From Bacteroides sp. 214 (GTDB lineage Bacteria > Bacteroidota > Bacteroidia > Bacteroidales > Bacteroidaceae): a stretch of DNA of 64,000 bases. The DNA lies in contig NZ_QVML01000006.1 of NCBI RefSeq assembly GCF_010501015.1, positions 1 to 64,000 on the forward strand, in the 5' to 3' direction. Position numbers and translations under genes: made by a program. The notes below the pieces were generated by a model that was not told where the DNA came from, made no database searches, and saw only the letters and a program-made list of their open reading frames with translations. Positions 48,553 through 57,187 of the stretch are shown one piece after another; the stretch's first letter is position 1; every line of letters starts with the position of its first letter.

Positions 48553-51024
48553 ATGATCAGAACTATTGCGTTGATACTTACTCTTATAGTATCAACCCTA
48601 ACTTTTGCGCAAACTTCATCCCCTGTAGCTTATACTGTAAAAGGGGTTTTACTTGATTCGCTAACCAATGAAGGAGAACCTTATGCCACCATTAGGTTTG
48701 CTCTAAAAACAGCACCCGGCAAAGCAGTTAAAATGGCTGTAACAGATATGAACGGGAAGTTTGAAGAAACAATTAATCAGTCGGGCGACTTTGTTATGAC
48801 CATTACTTCGGTAGGTAGGGTTGCTATTGCTAAAGAATTTAAGCTAACTCCTGAAACAAAGACCGTAGATTTGGGCACAATGTATATTAACGATGATGCC
48901 AAAGAACTGGCTGGCGTAGAGGTTGTTGCACAAAAACCCCTTGTAAAGGTCGATATTGATAAAATAGAATACAACATCGAAGACGATCCCGACTCTAAAA
49001 CCAACTCCGTCATTGAAATGTTACGCAAAGTACCACTCGTTACGGTTGATGGTGAGGATAATATCCAAGTAAATGGTAGCAGTAGCTTCAAGGTACAGGT
49101 AAATGGTAAGGAGAATACCATGATGAGTAATAACCCGAAGGAAATATTCCAAAGTATGCCGGCAAATTCCATTAAGTCTATTGAAGTTATTACCAATCCC
49201 GGTGCTAAATACGATGCCGAAGGAGTGGGGGGTATCTTGAATATTATAACTGTTAGCGGGGCGGGTATTGAAGGATACACTCTAACGATGAGCGCTCGTG
49301 CTACGAATGCCGGTGCCGGTGGTGGACTCTTTGGTACTGTGAAAAGTGGCAAATTGACGGTTTCGGGAAACTACGGAATCAGTTATAGCGACAATCCTAA
49401 AAGCTACTCTTATTCAACACGCGAAACAGCCGGTGAGTCTGACAGGTTATTTAATAATGGCTCCGGCAAAAACGATATGACTTTTCAGCACGGTAATCTG
49501 GAAGCAAGTTATGAATTGGATACACTGCGATTAATATCACTTTCGTTTGGACTTTATGGTGGAGATAGTAACTCGAAAAATTATAGCGGAACAGACTTTC
49601 AGAATACTTACTCATATAATGCAAAGAGCAGAGGAGACAACTCTTGGTATTCCATCCGTGGAAATATAGACTATCAGAGATTGTTTAAACTGAAAGGGCG
49701 TATGCTCACTTTTTCGTATCGAATTAACACACAGCCACGAACAAATGATTCGTATACGAACTATTTGAACTTTGAAGACAAAGATGAAACCCATGACTGG
49801 GAAGAAATACTTGATTTGCAAGACCGCCGGTCCGACCAAGATATGAGTACTACTGAACATACCTTCCAAGCTGATTATGTGACGCCGATAGGAAAACTTC
49901 ATACTATTGAGACAGGAACCAAATACATTATCCGCAATAACATTAGCGATACCAAAGTATATCTTGATGGTAGCAACACATGGGATTATAATCGTAGTAG
50001 TCATTACAAACATCTCAGCGATATCTTGGCTGCTTATCTTGGCTATACATTGCGCTATCAGAAGTTTTCTCTCAAAACAGGAGTGCGTTATGAATATACC
50101 AACCAGAATGTGAAATACATTGACACCCCAGGCGAAAATTATGGTGTAGATTATAATAATTTGGTACCTTCGGCAACAGTGGCATATAAACTTGGACAGA
50201 CCCAGAACCTAAGCTTTGGTTATAATATGCGCATTTGGCGCCCTTCTATTTTCTTCTTGAATCCATATAGAGATACAAGTAATCCCACGAGTATCTTTCA
50301 AGGTAATCCCGATTTGGACACAGAAAAAAGCCATGCGTTTAACCTAACCTTTAGCAGTTTTACTGCCAAGTTCAGTGCTAATCTTTCATTACGACACTCG
50401 TTCAATAACAATAGTATTGAGCAAGTAGCTAGCTTGATTGATAATAATGTTCTCTACAGCACCTACGAAAATATAGGTAAAAGTCGGAATACCAACATGA
50501 ATTTTTATCTGAACTGGAATGCTACGCCTAAAACACGTCTTTCTATTAACGGAAGTGGTGGATACAGCGACATGAGAGCACCCGGAGCAACTGTAGGCGG
50601 GAGTGATATAAAGAACAGCGGATGGCAGTTCTACTCCTATGGAAGTGTTCAGCACACATTCCCGTTGAAAATTAGAGCAAGCCTTAATGCCGGTGGAAGC
50701 ACTAAGCAAATTATGCTACAAGGCTCGGGCTATAGTTACTCCTTTTATGCATTGAGTTTAAACAGGTCTTTCCTCAAAGGAGAACGCCTTACCGTCAGTC
50801 TTTTTGCGCAAAACTTCTTGGATAAGTACAACAAGTACAAACACCAAACAATCGGAACGAATTATTCTCAATGGAGCAGTAGTAAGCAAGTACAACGCCG
50901 CTTTGGAATCAATATTAGTTACCGTCTTGGCGAACTGAAGGCACAAGTGAAAAAAGCTGCACGCTCTATCAGTAACGACGACGTGAAAGAGGGCGGAGGT
51001 AGTGCAGGAGCCGGCGGAGAGTAA
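48553..51024 (+). CDS. Outer-membrane beta-barrel receptor (TonB-dependent receptor-like)
   Basis: An 823-residue outer-membrane protein: signal peptide (MIRTIALILTLIVSTLTFAQ), a carboxypeptidase-regulatory-like domain (about 30-120), a plug-like region (EMLRKVPLVTVDGEDNIQVNG, VITNPGAKYDAEGVGGILNII), and a barrel of the OMP_b-brl_3 type. It ends in a Gly-rich tail (GGGSAGAGGE) after RLGELKAQVKKAARS, not in the aromatic residue usual for barrels. It is not paired with a SusD; ligand unknown. It has its own promoter and a strong terminator. Confidence 0.88.
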   Translation: MIRTIALILTLIVSTLTFAQTSSPVAYTVKGVLLDSLTNEGEPYATIRFALKTAPGKAVKMAVTDMNGKFEETINQSGDFVMTITSVGRVAIAKEFKLTPETKTVDLGTMYINDDAKELAGVEVVAQKPLVKVDIDKIEYNIEDDPDSKTNSVIEMLRKVPLVTVDGEDNIQVNGSSSFKVQVNGKENTMMSNNPKEIFQSMPANSIKSIEVITNPGAKYDAEGVGGILNIITVSGAGIEGYTLTMSARATNAGAGGGLFGTVKSGKLTVSGNYGISYSDNPKSYSYSTRETAGESDRLFNNGSGKNDMTFQHGNLEASYELDTLRLISLSFGLYGGDSNSKNYSGTDFQNTYSYNAKSRGDNSWYSIRGNIDYQRLFKLKGRMLTFSYRINTQPRTNDSYTNYLNFEDKDETHDWEEILDLQDRRSDQDMSTTEHTFQADYVTPIGKLHTIETGTKYIIRNNISDTKVYLDGSNTWDYNRSSHYKHLSDILAAYLGYTLRYQKFSLKTGVRYEYTNQNVKYIDTPGENYGVDYNNLVPSATVAYKLGQTQNLSFGYNMRIWRPSIFFLNPYRDTSNPTSIFQGNPDLDTEKSHAFNLTFSSFTAKFSANLSLRHSFNNNSIEQVASLIDNNVLYSTYENIGKSRNTNMNFYLNWNATPKTRLSINGSGGYSDMRAPGATVGGSDIKNSGWQFYSYGSVQHTFPLKIRASLNAGGSTKQIMLQGSGYSYSFYALSLNRSFLKGERLTVSLFAQNFLDKYNKYKHQTIGTNYSQWSSSKQVQRRFGINISYRLGELKAQVKKAARSISNDDVKEGGGSAGAGGE

Positions 51025-51050
51025 TTTGCTTGTAAAGGAATAAAGAATTT

Positions 51051-51100
51051 AACGAGGAGAGGAAGAATGTAACGATCTTCCTCTCCTCGTTTATTTTTGT
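51051..51100 (+). terminator. Terminator of the receptor gene
   Basis: A perfect 16-bp stem AACGAGGAGAGGAAGA / TCTTCCTCTCCTCGTT (51051-51066, 51076-51091) with a 9-nt loop, followed by TATTTTTG. Confidence 0.93.
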
Positions 51101-51369
51101 ATTGTCTGGTAATGGAGTCTGTTTTCGTTAATTTTGAAGTTCACTCTTTATAGAAGCAACGTTCATTCATACTCAAAGTGAAGTCCGTTTTTCTTCAAAT
51201 CTGATAGGCGTTAGAATAACTTCCTGTGCTATTTTTCTTTATTTATTATCAATAGGGCGTATGGTGTAGCAAAAAAATGAGAGACACACTTTGAAAAATC
51301 GTAAAAGTAGGAAGGGAAAAAGGTAAAAAAATATACTGTGTTCGAAAATAATAGTTAATTTTGAACACA
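51101..51369. promoter_or_regulatory. Regulatory gap upstream of the AraC-type pair
   Basis: About 270 bp without a gene. TAATTTTG at 51356-51363 fits TAnnTTTG but is only 6 bp from the ATG, so transcription from it would give a leaderless or nearly leaderless mRNA. An alternative promoter further up was not recognised. AGTTCACTCTTTATAGAAGC and CAAAGTGAAGTCCG around 51140-51190 contain loosely mirrored AAGT/ACTT words, but no convincing operator. Confidence 0.35.
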
Positions 51370-52545
51370 ATGATGACTATTGGACAATATTTTAGTTTAA
51401 TATATATGATGGTTCCTGCCTATTCGGCGGCTACTGTGTCTATATTATTGCTGTTGTCGTTGCGTCATACAACTTCGCGTACTGAATGTAAAGTTAAACA
51501 GATATTCTTCTGGTGTTTCTTTCTAACAACTATCTCTTGGCTCTCTACATTTATGTTTTTCTATCTTCCCGAAGGATTTGTTTACATGAACGTTTTGTGC
51601 TATTTTTCTTATTTGATGGCAGAGGTGTTGTTTTATCATTTTTTCTATATTCTTACTCAGACTCAATCGGATAAGGAATTTAATCGTTGGCATTATTTAT
51701 TACCAGTATTGATAAGTGTTACGTTATTGGTTTGGTCTTTCTTTGTACCCTTCGAAACCCAACTTATGATTATAGAAGGGCGTAAGTACTATGTACCCGA
51801 AGGTTATGAACTGTATACACAATTCTTCTTTTCCAGAACAGAAGTAAGCTTGCTTTTTGGACTGGTATATATTGCGATTACAATTGTGCGGTTACGCAGG
51901 TATACTACCTATGTATATGAACATCCGGGTTTATGTAAAAAAACGATTCTCAGTGTTCATTTGTTGCTACTTCTTACTGTCTCTTCAATCTTTTGTTCGT
52001 TGTTGGGCACTCTCTATCCTTATGAGGAGGTATATAAATCGCCATTAACAATGATTGCGTGTGCACTTATTGTGCTACAGCAGATCGTTTTAACCTACTA
52101 TATAGTAACCAAGCAATTCCTATCGCACATACTAATTCCATTGAAGGAGATAAAGGTATTAAAGCCAGAGATTGAAGTTAAAATTCCTTCACAGCAATCA
52201 GCTATAGAACAACAAAAACAGCGACCAGCTCGTAATTTGAATCAAAAAGAGTTTGAACTCTACATAAAGCAAGAGAAACCATATATTAATCCGCAATTTA
52301 AGATGGAGAGTGTGGTAAGTGAGTTTAATACGAATCGCACGTATGTGTCCAAATTTATAAACCAAACATACGGAATGAACTTCAATAGATATATTAATCA
52401 GTTGAGGTTACGCGAATTTGACAGGATTGCCGCATTGCCTATAAATGCAGGGAAAGCACATTTTTTGTTGGTTACCAAGGCTGGGTTTAAGGACACAAAG
52501 CACTATATGCGTGCATTGAAAGCGAAAGGAAACGAGGAATTATGA
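51370..52545 (+). CDS. Membrane-anchored AraC-type transcriptional regulator (first of a pair)
   Basis: A 391-residue protein. The N-terminal ~250 residues hold about six or seven membrane segments (for example VPAYSAATVSILLLLSL and TILSVHLLLLLTVSSIF). The C-terminal ~100 residues are an AraC-like DNA-binding region: FKMESVVSEFNTNRTYVSKF (helix-turn-helix) and INQTYGMNFNRYINQLRLRE. It would sense a signal in the membrane and act on DNA from there. The second regulator starts inside its last codons (ATGA overlap). Confidence 0.78.
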   Translation: MMTIGQYFSLIYMMVPAYSAATVSILLLLSLRHTTSRTECKVKQIFFWCFFLTTISWLSTFMFFYLPEGFVYMNVLCYFSYLMAEVLFYHFFYILTQTQSDKEFNRWHYLLPVLISVTLLVWSFFVPFETQLMIIEGRKYYVPEGYELYTQFFFSRTEVSLLFGLVYIAITIVRLRRYTTYVYEHPGLCKKTILSVHLLLLLTVSSIFCSLLGTLYPYEEVYKSPLTMIACALIVLQQIVLTYYIVTKQFLSHILIPLKEIKVLKPEIEVKIPSQQSAIEQQKQRPARNLNQKEFELYIKQEKPYINPQFKMESVVSEFNTNRTYVSKFINQTYGMNFNRYINQLRLREFDRIAALPINAGKAHFLLVTKAGFKDTKHYMRALKAKGNEEL

Positions 52546-53666
52546 TGGATACGGAATTTATAGTAAAGGTCGTGACATTATCTTCGACTATGTTCTCGGC
52601 ATTGATATGCTCTGTTTTATGTTTTATATATAACAGAGAAACGGAAGATTCTACTCAAAAGAAGCCTTCTGCAATTATAAGTGTCTCATTTTTTGTAGGT
52701 TCTTTGTGCTGGGCAGGTGCTATTGTTTACCTGATTAACGCAAATCTGTTTGTTTGGTTTAATTATCTTTTCTTCGGGGTGTTAATGTATAATCAGGTAT
52801 TATTGTACTATTTTGTGTTTACATTAACGCAAGTAGATAACCGGCAGAAATTTCGCAAAATACACTTTATCATTCCTTCCATTATCGTGTTGATTACGGG
52901 TGTTTGCTCTAGTCTGATTCCATTTGAAGAGAGGTGCGAACTTGTACGAAGCGGAGGTTTTATCCTATCCGGATATCCTGTCCGCTCATTTTTATTCTCT
53001 TCCTCCACATTGATTTTCTGTATCTACAATATTACCTATTCTACATTAGATTTGCTTAGGGTGCGCAACTACAGGAGGGAGGTTATCAACTATTCTGCCG
53101 ACAACGAAAAGAATTCAGCATCATGGATGTACCTCTTTGTTGTGTTAACGTTAATCAATATACCGCTTCCGCTTGGTGCTACAGTTGTAAATCGGAATAT
53201 GATTTTGACGGTGCCACTTACAACAATAGGTGCTTTGATGGCGCTACTGCAACATTGTATAATTTTATACAACCTGTTGTCTAAAAACTATGTACTCATA
53301 GATAATAAAGAGTGGAGGTACAGTTTGGCAAGCAGGCATGCAAAGATTAATCATAAGCAGTTTCAGGCGTATATTATAGAGAAAAAGCCATATCTAAACC
53401 CCAACTTAAAGGTAACGGACCTTTGTTCCGACCTTCTTACCAACCGCAGCTATCTTTCTGCCTATATAAATAAAGAATATGGCATGAACTTCTGTAGCTA
53501 CATTAATGGACTTAGGTTAAGAGAGCTCGAACGATTGCGTACAACATCTTCTGCTGCCGATGCTCCGTTGGATTTGATACATAGAGCAGGTTTCAATAGC
53601 TATCGCAGCTATCTCCGAGCAAAAAATGATGAAGATGAGCAAAGAGTATTGAAGATCTTTGAATAA
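52542..53666 (+). CDS. Membrane-anchored AraC-type transcriptional regulator (second of a pair)
   Basis: A 374-residue protein with the same design as the upstream one: multiple N-terminal membrane segments (LICSVLCFIYN, WAGAIVYLINANLFVWF, LIFCIYNITYS) and a C-terminal AraC-like region (LKVTDLCSDLLTNRSYLSAY, INKEYGMNFCSYINGLRLRE). The shared EKKPYLNP / EKPYINP start of the DNA-binding domain shows the two are paralogues. The second helix-turn-helix is shortened (DLIHRAGFNSYRSYLRAK). It overlaps the first gene by 4 bp, so the pair is made together and may form a heterodimer. Confidence 0.78.
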   Translation: MMDTEFIVKVVTLSSTMFSALICSVLCFIYNRETEDSTQKKPSAIISVSFFVGSLCWAGAIVYLINANLFVWFNYLFFGVLMYNQVLLYYFVFTLTQVDNRQKFRKIHFIIPSIIVLITGVCSSLIPFEERCELVRSGGFILSGYPVRSFLFSSSTLIFCIYNITYSTLDLLRVRNYRREVINYSADNEKNSASWMYLFVVLTLINIPLPLGATVVNRNMILTVPLTTIGALMALLQHCIILYNLLSKNYVLIDNKEWRYSLASRHAKINHKQFQAYIIEKKPYLNPNLKVTDLCSDLLTNRSYLSAYINKEYGMNFCSYINGLRLRELERLRTTSSAADAPLDLIHRAGFNSYRSYLRAKNDEDEQRVLKIFE

Positions 53667-53686
53667 CAACAAACTCCGTAAACATT

Positions 53687-54208
53687 CTATTGGCGCATAA
53701 TGAAGTAACAGTCATTATCGAAAACAACTCCGTCATAACGCTCCTCTGCTAGGCGGAGCGTGCCCTCATAAGTAAATCCACATTTTATTAATACGCTCTT
53801 TGACCCTTCGTTGTAGGGATAACAGTAGGCGGAGATAAGGTCAAGTTTTAACTCCTCGAAGCCGAAACGAAGCAGAGCGCGCACAGCCTCAGTGGTAAAA
53901 CCGTTTCCCCAATATTCTTCTCCGATAGCATATCCAATCATTCTTGTTTTATTGTTTTGCCTTTTAGGGTCTGGAATGATGCCAACCGTACCAAATAGTT
54001 TACCTGTTTCCTTTAACTCTATACCAAAAACATACTCTTGGTCAAGAAAAGCACACTTCATAATCTCGCGTGTTTCCTCAATACTTTCATGTGGCTTCCA
54101 CCCAGCATTGATTCCAACGTTCTTGCTTTGAGAATATTCAAAAATAGCTTCTGCGTCGTTTGCTACTATTGGACGGAGAATCAAACGTTCTGTTTCTATC
54201 ATTTTCAT
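53687..54208 (-). CDS. GNAT acetyltransferase (RimJ/RimL-like)
   Basis: A 173-residue GNAT protein. It starts IETERLILRPI, the usual RimJ/RimL opening, and has the acetyl-CoA-binding region YAIGEEYWGNGFTTEAVRALLRFGF. Substrate unknown; members acetylate protein N-termini, small molecules or antibiotics. It is the third gene of an operon: its ATG overlaps the stop of the patatin gene by 4 bp. That coupling suggests a linked job, or simply an opportunistic partner. Confidence 0.88.
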   Translation of the reverse strand: MKMIETERLILRPIVANDAEAIFEYSQSKNVGINAGWKPHESIEETREIMKCAFLDQEYVFGIELKETGKLFGTVGIIPDPKRQNNKTRMIGYAIGEEYWGNGFTTEAVRALLRFGFEELKLDLISAYCYPYNEGSKSVLIKCGFTYEGTLRLAEERYDGVVFDNDCYFIMRQ

Positions 54209-55815
54209 ATACTGGTTGTTTTTTTACACATCGGGTTTTTTTGAAACTCCTCCCAGTCTGCTTTTAATCGTTCTTCAAGAGAAATTAGAAAGTGATGCTG
54301 TTCATTCAGATTTACGGGGTTTTTCTTAATGAGATAAATATACTCCAGAAGATTAAAACAAATTGTGTATTGTCCGGTAGCTACAAGTGCGTCGTGCACA
54401 CCGTTTTTCTTATCTTCTTCACTAAACCAAAGTGTAGTTCCCATAGATGCTGCCTTCTCTGATGTTTGCTGGATAGCTTCGCTCGGTTTCAAGTATTCAG
54501 GTATTTCTTTCTTTTTTAATTTGGAAACCCATGATTCTCCCGGACGAAGTTCATAAACGCCATTCATTATGACTCGGTTATTCCACGATTCTTTATTGTA
54601 TGCTGTGCGATAATTCATTCTGCGCAGGTGTTTCATGAATACAGTTGTTGTCAACATTAATACTGAATTAACGCGATTAACTACCAATGTGGCAATATCT
54701 CCCACTTTAAGATTGCTGATTGCTTGAAAGCTGTTTTTTATAATCGACCCTTTTATTAAATCAAGAACTTTGTTTTTTAGGATGGAATAATATACAAGCA
54801 ACGCTGCTACAATAGCCCAGACAGCGAAAAGAACTCCAGAAATAAAAGAACCGGGGGCAAAATAAAACGAGAGCCCCGTCAGTAAAGTCATTGCAAATCC
54901 GCCTGCCCAGAGAAACGAGGATAGTTTCTTTAACGTGAGTTTATTCAGTTTTGCCGGTAGTTCTACATCGGTAGTTTTATAGGCGTCCATATACGGACTG
55001 GCCACATCAGAAATAATAACCAGGTCGAAACCTGCTTCTTTTTCTCCAGATGCTGCTTTTACCATTCTGTCGTCTGCCAATATGATTGGCTCTATTCCCT
55101 GATTGTCTACAATTCCACCATCCATAATTCCGATAGCTTCTCTCTTTGCTATGTATTCTTTTACTTCCTGCGAATCTCCCAAATCGAAGTCGGTCGGAAA
55201 CATTAGAGGCTCAAATCCACTCGGGAAACAAGAAGAGCATGCCAGTATTTCAGAAAGACGAATGTGTTTTGCTATGGTGCGAGAGATGGGGGTGGAATAA
55301 TTCCCGATTATACCATATCCGGTATTCGATTCCTGTCTGCCTGCCGTTGCCTGAAAGCGGAAAGGAAGAGCATTAACAAAATCAGTCGCATTAGCAGAGA
55401 ATTGTTGAATGTGGTTCTTACTCAACCCATCCATTACTTCACCGAAACGTGCACCATCGAACAGCTTATCGTTGTAGATGTTGGCCATCGTTCGTATCAG
55501 AGATACTGTTTGACCTTTATCTTTTTCATGTAGATGATTCATGGCGGTTGTCGGCAGATCTACCTCCGTCAAAAAGTGATAAAGTTTTTTGAATATCTCT
55601 TCGGGCAGTTCGTTGCGACTTACGCCCAGCATATACCGAAGACCAGTTATTGTTCCTCCCGAAATAGTAGACATGGCATGAATGCGGTCAAGTAAACTTC
55701 CTTCATCCAACTTAAAAGAGTAAAGATAAGACAATACACCCAGATGGAAAGTTGCTGCTCTATATCCTCCTCCGGAGAATGTCAGAGCTATTTTAAGATT
55801 AGAGTTGGCAGACAT
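54205..55815 (-). CDS. Patatin-like phospholipase with membrane segments
   Basis: A 536-residue protein. The patatin domain has the oxyanion loop SGGGYRA (about 14-20), the nucleophile serine in STISGGT (Ser 52), and the catalytic Asp in DGGIVDN (Asp 232). Ser 49 takes the place of the first Gly of GxSxG, as in several bacterial relatives. Two membrane segments follow (about 301-345), then a ~190-residue C-terminal region of unknown fold. It would deacylate membrane lipids at the inner membrane. The ATG at 55815 is used; an upstream extension to 55968 overlaps the nuclease-like gene. It lies 4 bp after that gene. Confidence 0.82.
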   Translation of the reverse strand: MSANSNLKIALTFSGGGYRAATFHLGVLSYLYSFKLDEGSLLDRIHAMSTISGGTITGLRYMLGVSRNELPEEIFKKLYHFLTEVDLPTTAMNHLHEKDKGQTVSLIRTMANIYNDKLFDGARFGEVMDGLSKNHIQQFSANATDFVNALPFRFQATAGRQESNTGYGIIGNYSTPISRTIAKHIRLSEILACSSCFPSGFEPLMFPTDFDLGDSQEVKEYIAKREAIGIMDGGIVDNQGIEPIILADDRMVKAASGEKEAGFDLVIISDVASPYMDAYKTTDVELPAKLNKLTLKKLSSFLWAGGFAMTLLTGLSFYFAPGSFISGVLFAVWAIVAALLVYYSILKNKVLDLIKGSIIKNSFQAISNLKVGDIATLVVNRVNSVLMLTTTVFMKHLRRMNYRTAYNKESWNNRVIMNGVYELRPGESWVSKLKKKEIPEYLKPSEAIQQTSEKAASMGTTLWFSEEDKKNGVHDALVATGQYTICFNLLEYIYLIKKNPVNLNEQHHFLISLEERLKADWEEFQKNPMCKKTTSI

Positions 55816-55819
55816 AATA

Positions 55820-56863
55820 TTAAAGAGTAATATTGTTTTGCATCCTCTCAAGGTATTGATTGCTGAAATCAATCTTGAGCTCCACCCAGAGAGGTAAATG
55901 GTCCGACATCTGGAAAGTGCGCCACTTAGAGAGATAGTAACTCTCAATTTGTTTTTCAGTCTTTCCATCTGTGTTTTTTCTGTCGAAATACGATCTATAC
56001 GTATTCAAATCTTCAGGGGTATAGACAGACTTTGTGAAATTGAAAGCACCGGCTTTTTGATCTTTTTCGGAAAAAATTGTCATTGTTTGGTCCAGTTTCA
56101 GATTGAATGCGATTTGGTCGTAATGTTTTGTTGCGCCTAAATCGGAAGGATGTTCCTTGATACAATCCGGTATAGAAAAACCATTTTTCTCCAAAGCTTG
56201 CATCATTTCATCTCCGCATTTTGGGATATTAAAGTCTCCTAGAAGGACGTAGCTTGTTTCTTCCTTCTTAGAACGATTGGTAAGAAACTTTGCAATGCTT
56301 TCTATTTCCGCTACCCGACGTGGGTCTACCCCACTTGATTTTCCATAGTAAATATGCACAGTTACCAGGTGGAATTTGAACCAACCAGCCTGAAATGCAA
56401 CACAGAAAGGCGAACGAGCGAACTGGTGTTCGTCTAGGATAAGCTTGTTGCCGGGCAAGACAATTTCTCCTGCCATTTTGCGGAAAAAGACTTTATTCTT
56501 ATCATAGAGGTAAGCTGTTCTTTCTCCTCCTCCAGCTGTTCCATCCGTGCTATCTGTTACGATGTAATCCCAATTCGAACCCATCAGGCTAACAAGGTGT
56601 TCCAGACCTTTTAGGTTGGCAGCAACTTCTTGAATAGCAATTAAATCGAAACGACTGGCAATCTCAGCAATGTAGTATAAGCTTTCTAATCTCCGGTTGT
56701 CTCCAAACTCCCGGATGTTCCAGGTTGCAAGTAACAATGTGTCGGTAGCTGTCTTTGATGGGATTTCCTTATCCAATTGGGAACGCAGCAATAATATTTT
56801 ATTTATTGCACGTAATCGTTCCTCTTTATCCCTGATTTTTTTTAATGGCGAGTAGTAGGGCAT
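55820..56863 (-). CDS. Endonuclease/exonuclease/phosphatase family protein
   Basis: A 347-residue EEP-fold protein. The catalytic motifs are all present: TWNIREFGD (Asn 49), IQEV (Glu 79), TVHIYYG (His 170), LLGDFN (Asp 210, Asn 212), and MSDHLPL (Asp 321, His 322). The family includes DNases, sphingomyelinases and inositol phosphatases; with no signal peptide this one is probably cytoplasmic. It heads an operon with patatin and GNAT genes (4-bp gap, then a 4-bp overlap). Nuclease versus lipid phosphodiesterase activity cannot be settled from sequence. Confidence 0.85.
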   Translation of the reverse strand: MPYYSPLKKIRDKEERLRAINKILLLRSQLDKEIPSKTATDTLLLATWNIREFGDNRRLESLYYIAEIASRFDLIAIQEVAANLKGLEHLVSLMGSNWDYIVTDSTDGTAGGGERTAYLYDKNKVFFRKMAGEIVLPGNKLILDEHQFARSPFCVAFQAGWFKFHLVTVHIYYGKSSGVDPRRVAEIESIAKFLTNRSKKEETSYVLLGDFNIPKCGDEMMQALEKNGFSIPDCIKEHPSDLGATKHYDQIAFNLKLDQTMTIFSEKDQKAGAFNFTKSVYTPEDLNTYRSYFDRKNTDGKTEKQIESYYLSKWRTFQMSDHLPLWVELKIDFSNQYLERMQNNITL

Positions 56864-56886
56864 AATATTAGTGTGTTGATTTTCAA

Positions 56887-56894
56887 CAAAAGTA
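56887..56894 (-). promoter_or_regulatory. Promoter -7 box of the EEP-patatin-GNAT operon
   Basis: The minus strand reads TACTTTTG, a TAnnTTTG match 24 bp upstream of the EEP ATG. A small dyad GTTGATTTTCAAC overlaps the start region (about 56874-56886) and could be an operator. Confidence 0.5.
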
Positions 56895-56986
56895 GTAAAC
56901 TATGTTATATATCAGTACATAAAGGTAAATTATTTTATTCTGTTTTTGTGTATGGAAGAAGTACTTAGGGTTTAAAACCCCGTTTG

Positions 56987-57034
56987 CACACAAACAAAAA
57001 GACCCTCGGAACTTCCGAAGGTCTTTTTGTGCGG
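56987..57034. repeat. Direct repeat, left island boundary (candidate att site with terminator)
   Basis: CACACAAACAAAAAGACCCTCGGAACTTCCGAAGGTCTT... then TTTTGTGCGG. Nearly identical to 62227-62276 in the same orientation (one extra C there). The core forms a terminator-like hairpin AAAGACC-TCGGA/TCCGA-GGTCTTT. Two copies flanking integrase remnants point to an attachment-site duplication. The rest of 56895-57187 shows no gene. Confidence 0.65.
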
Positions 57035-57187
57035 ACTGAAGGCAGCAGAAGCTGCTAATTAACCGACTGAATATCTTTATTTTGCAAATTCAGAAAACCC
57101 ATAGGGTTACGAATAAGTCACGATTTTAATGCACCGGGTTGCAACGTCTTGCGTTGGTGGGGGTTGGTAAGGTCAAAAGTATAAAAA

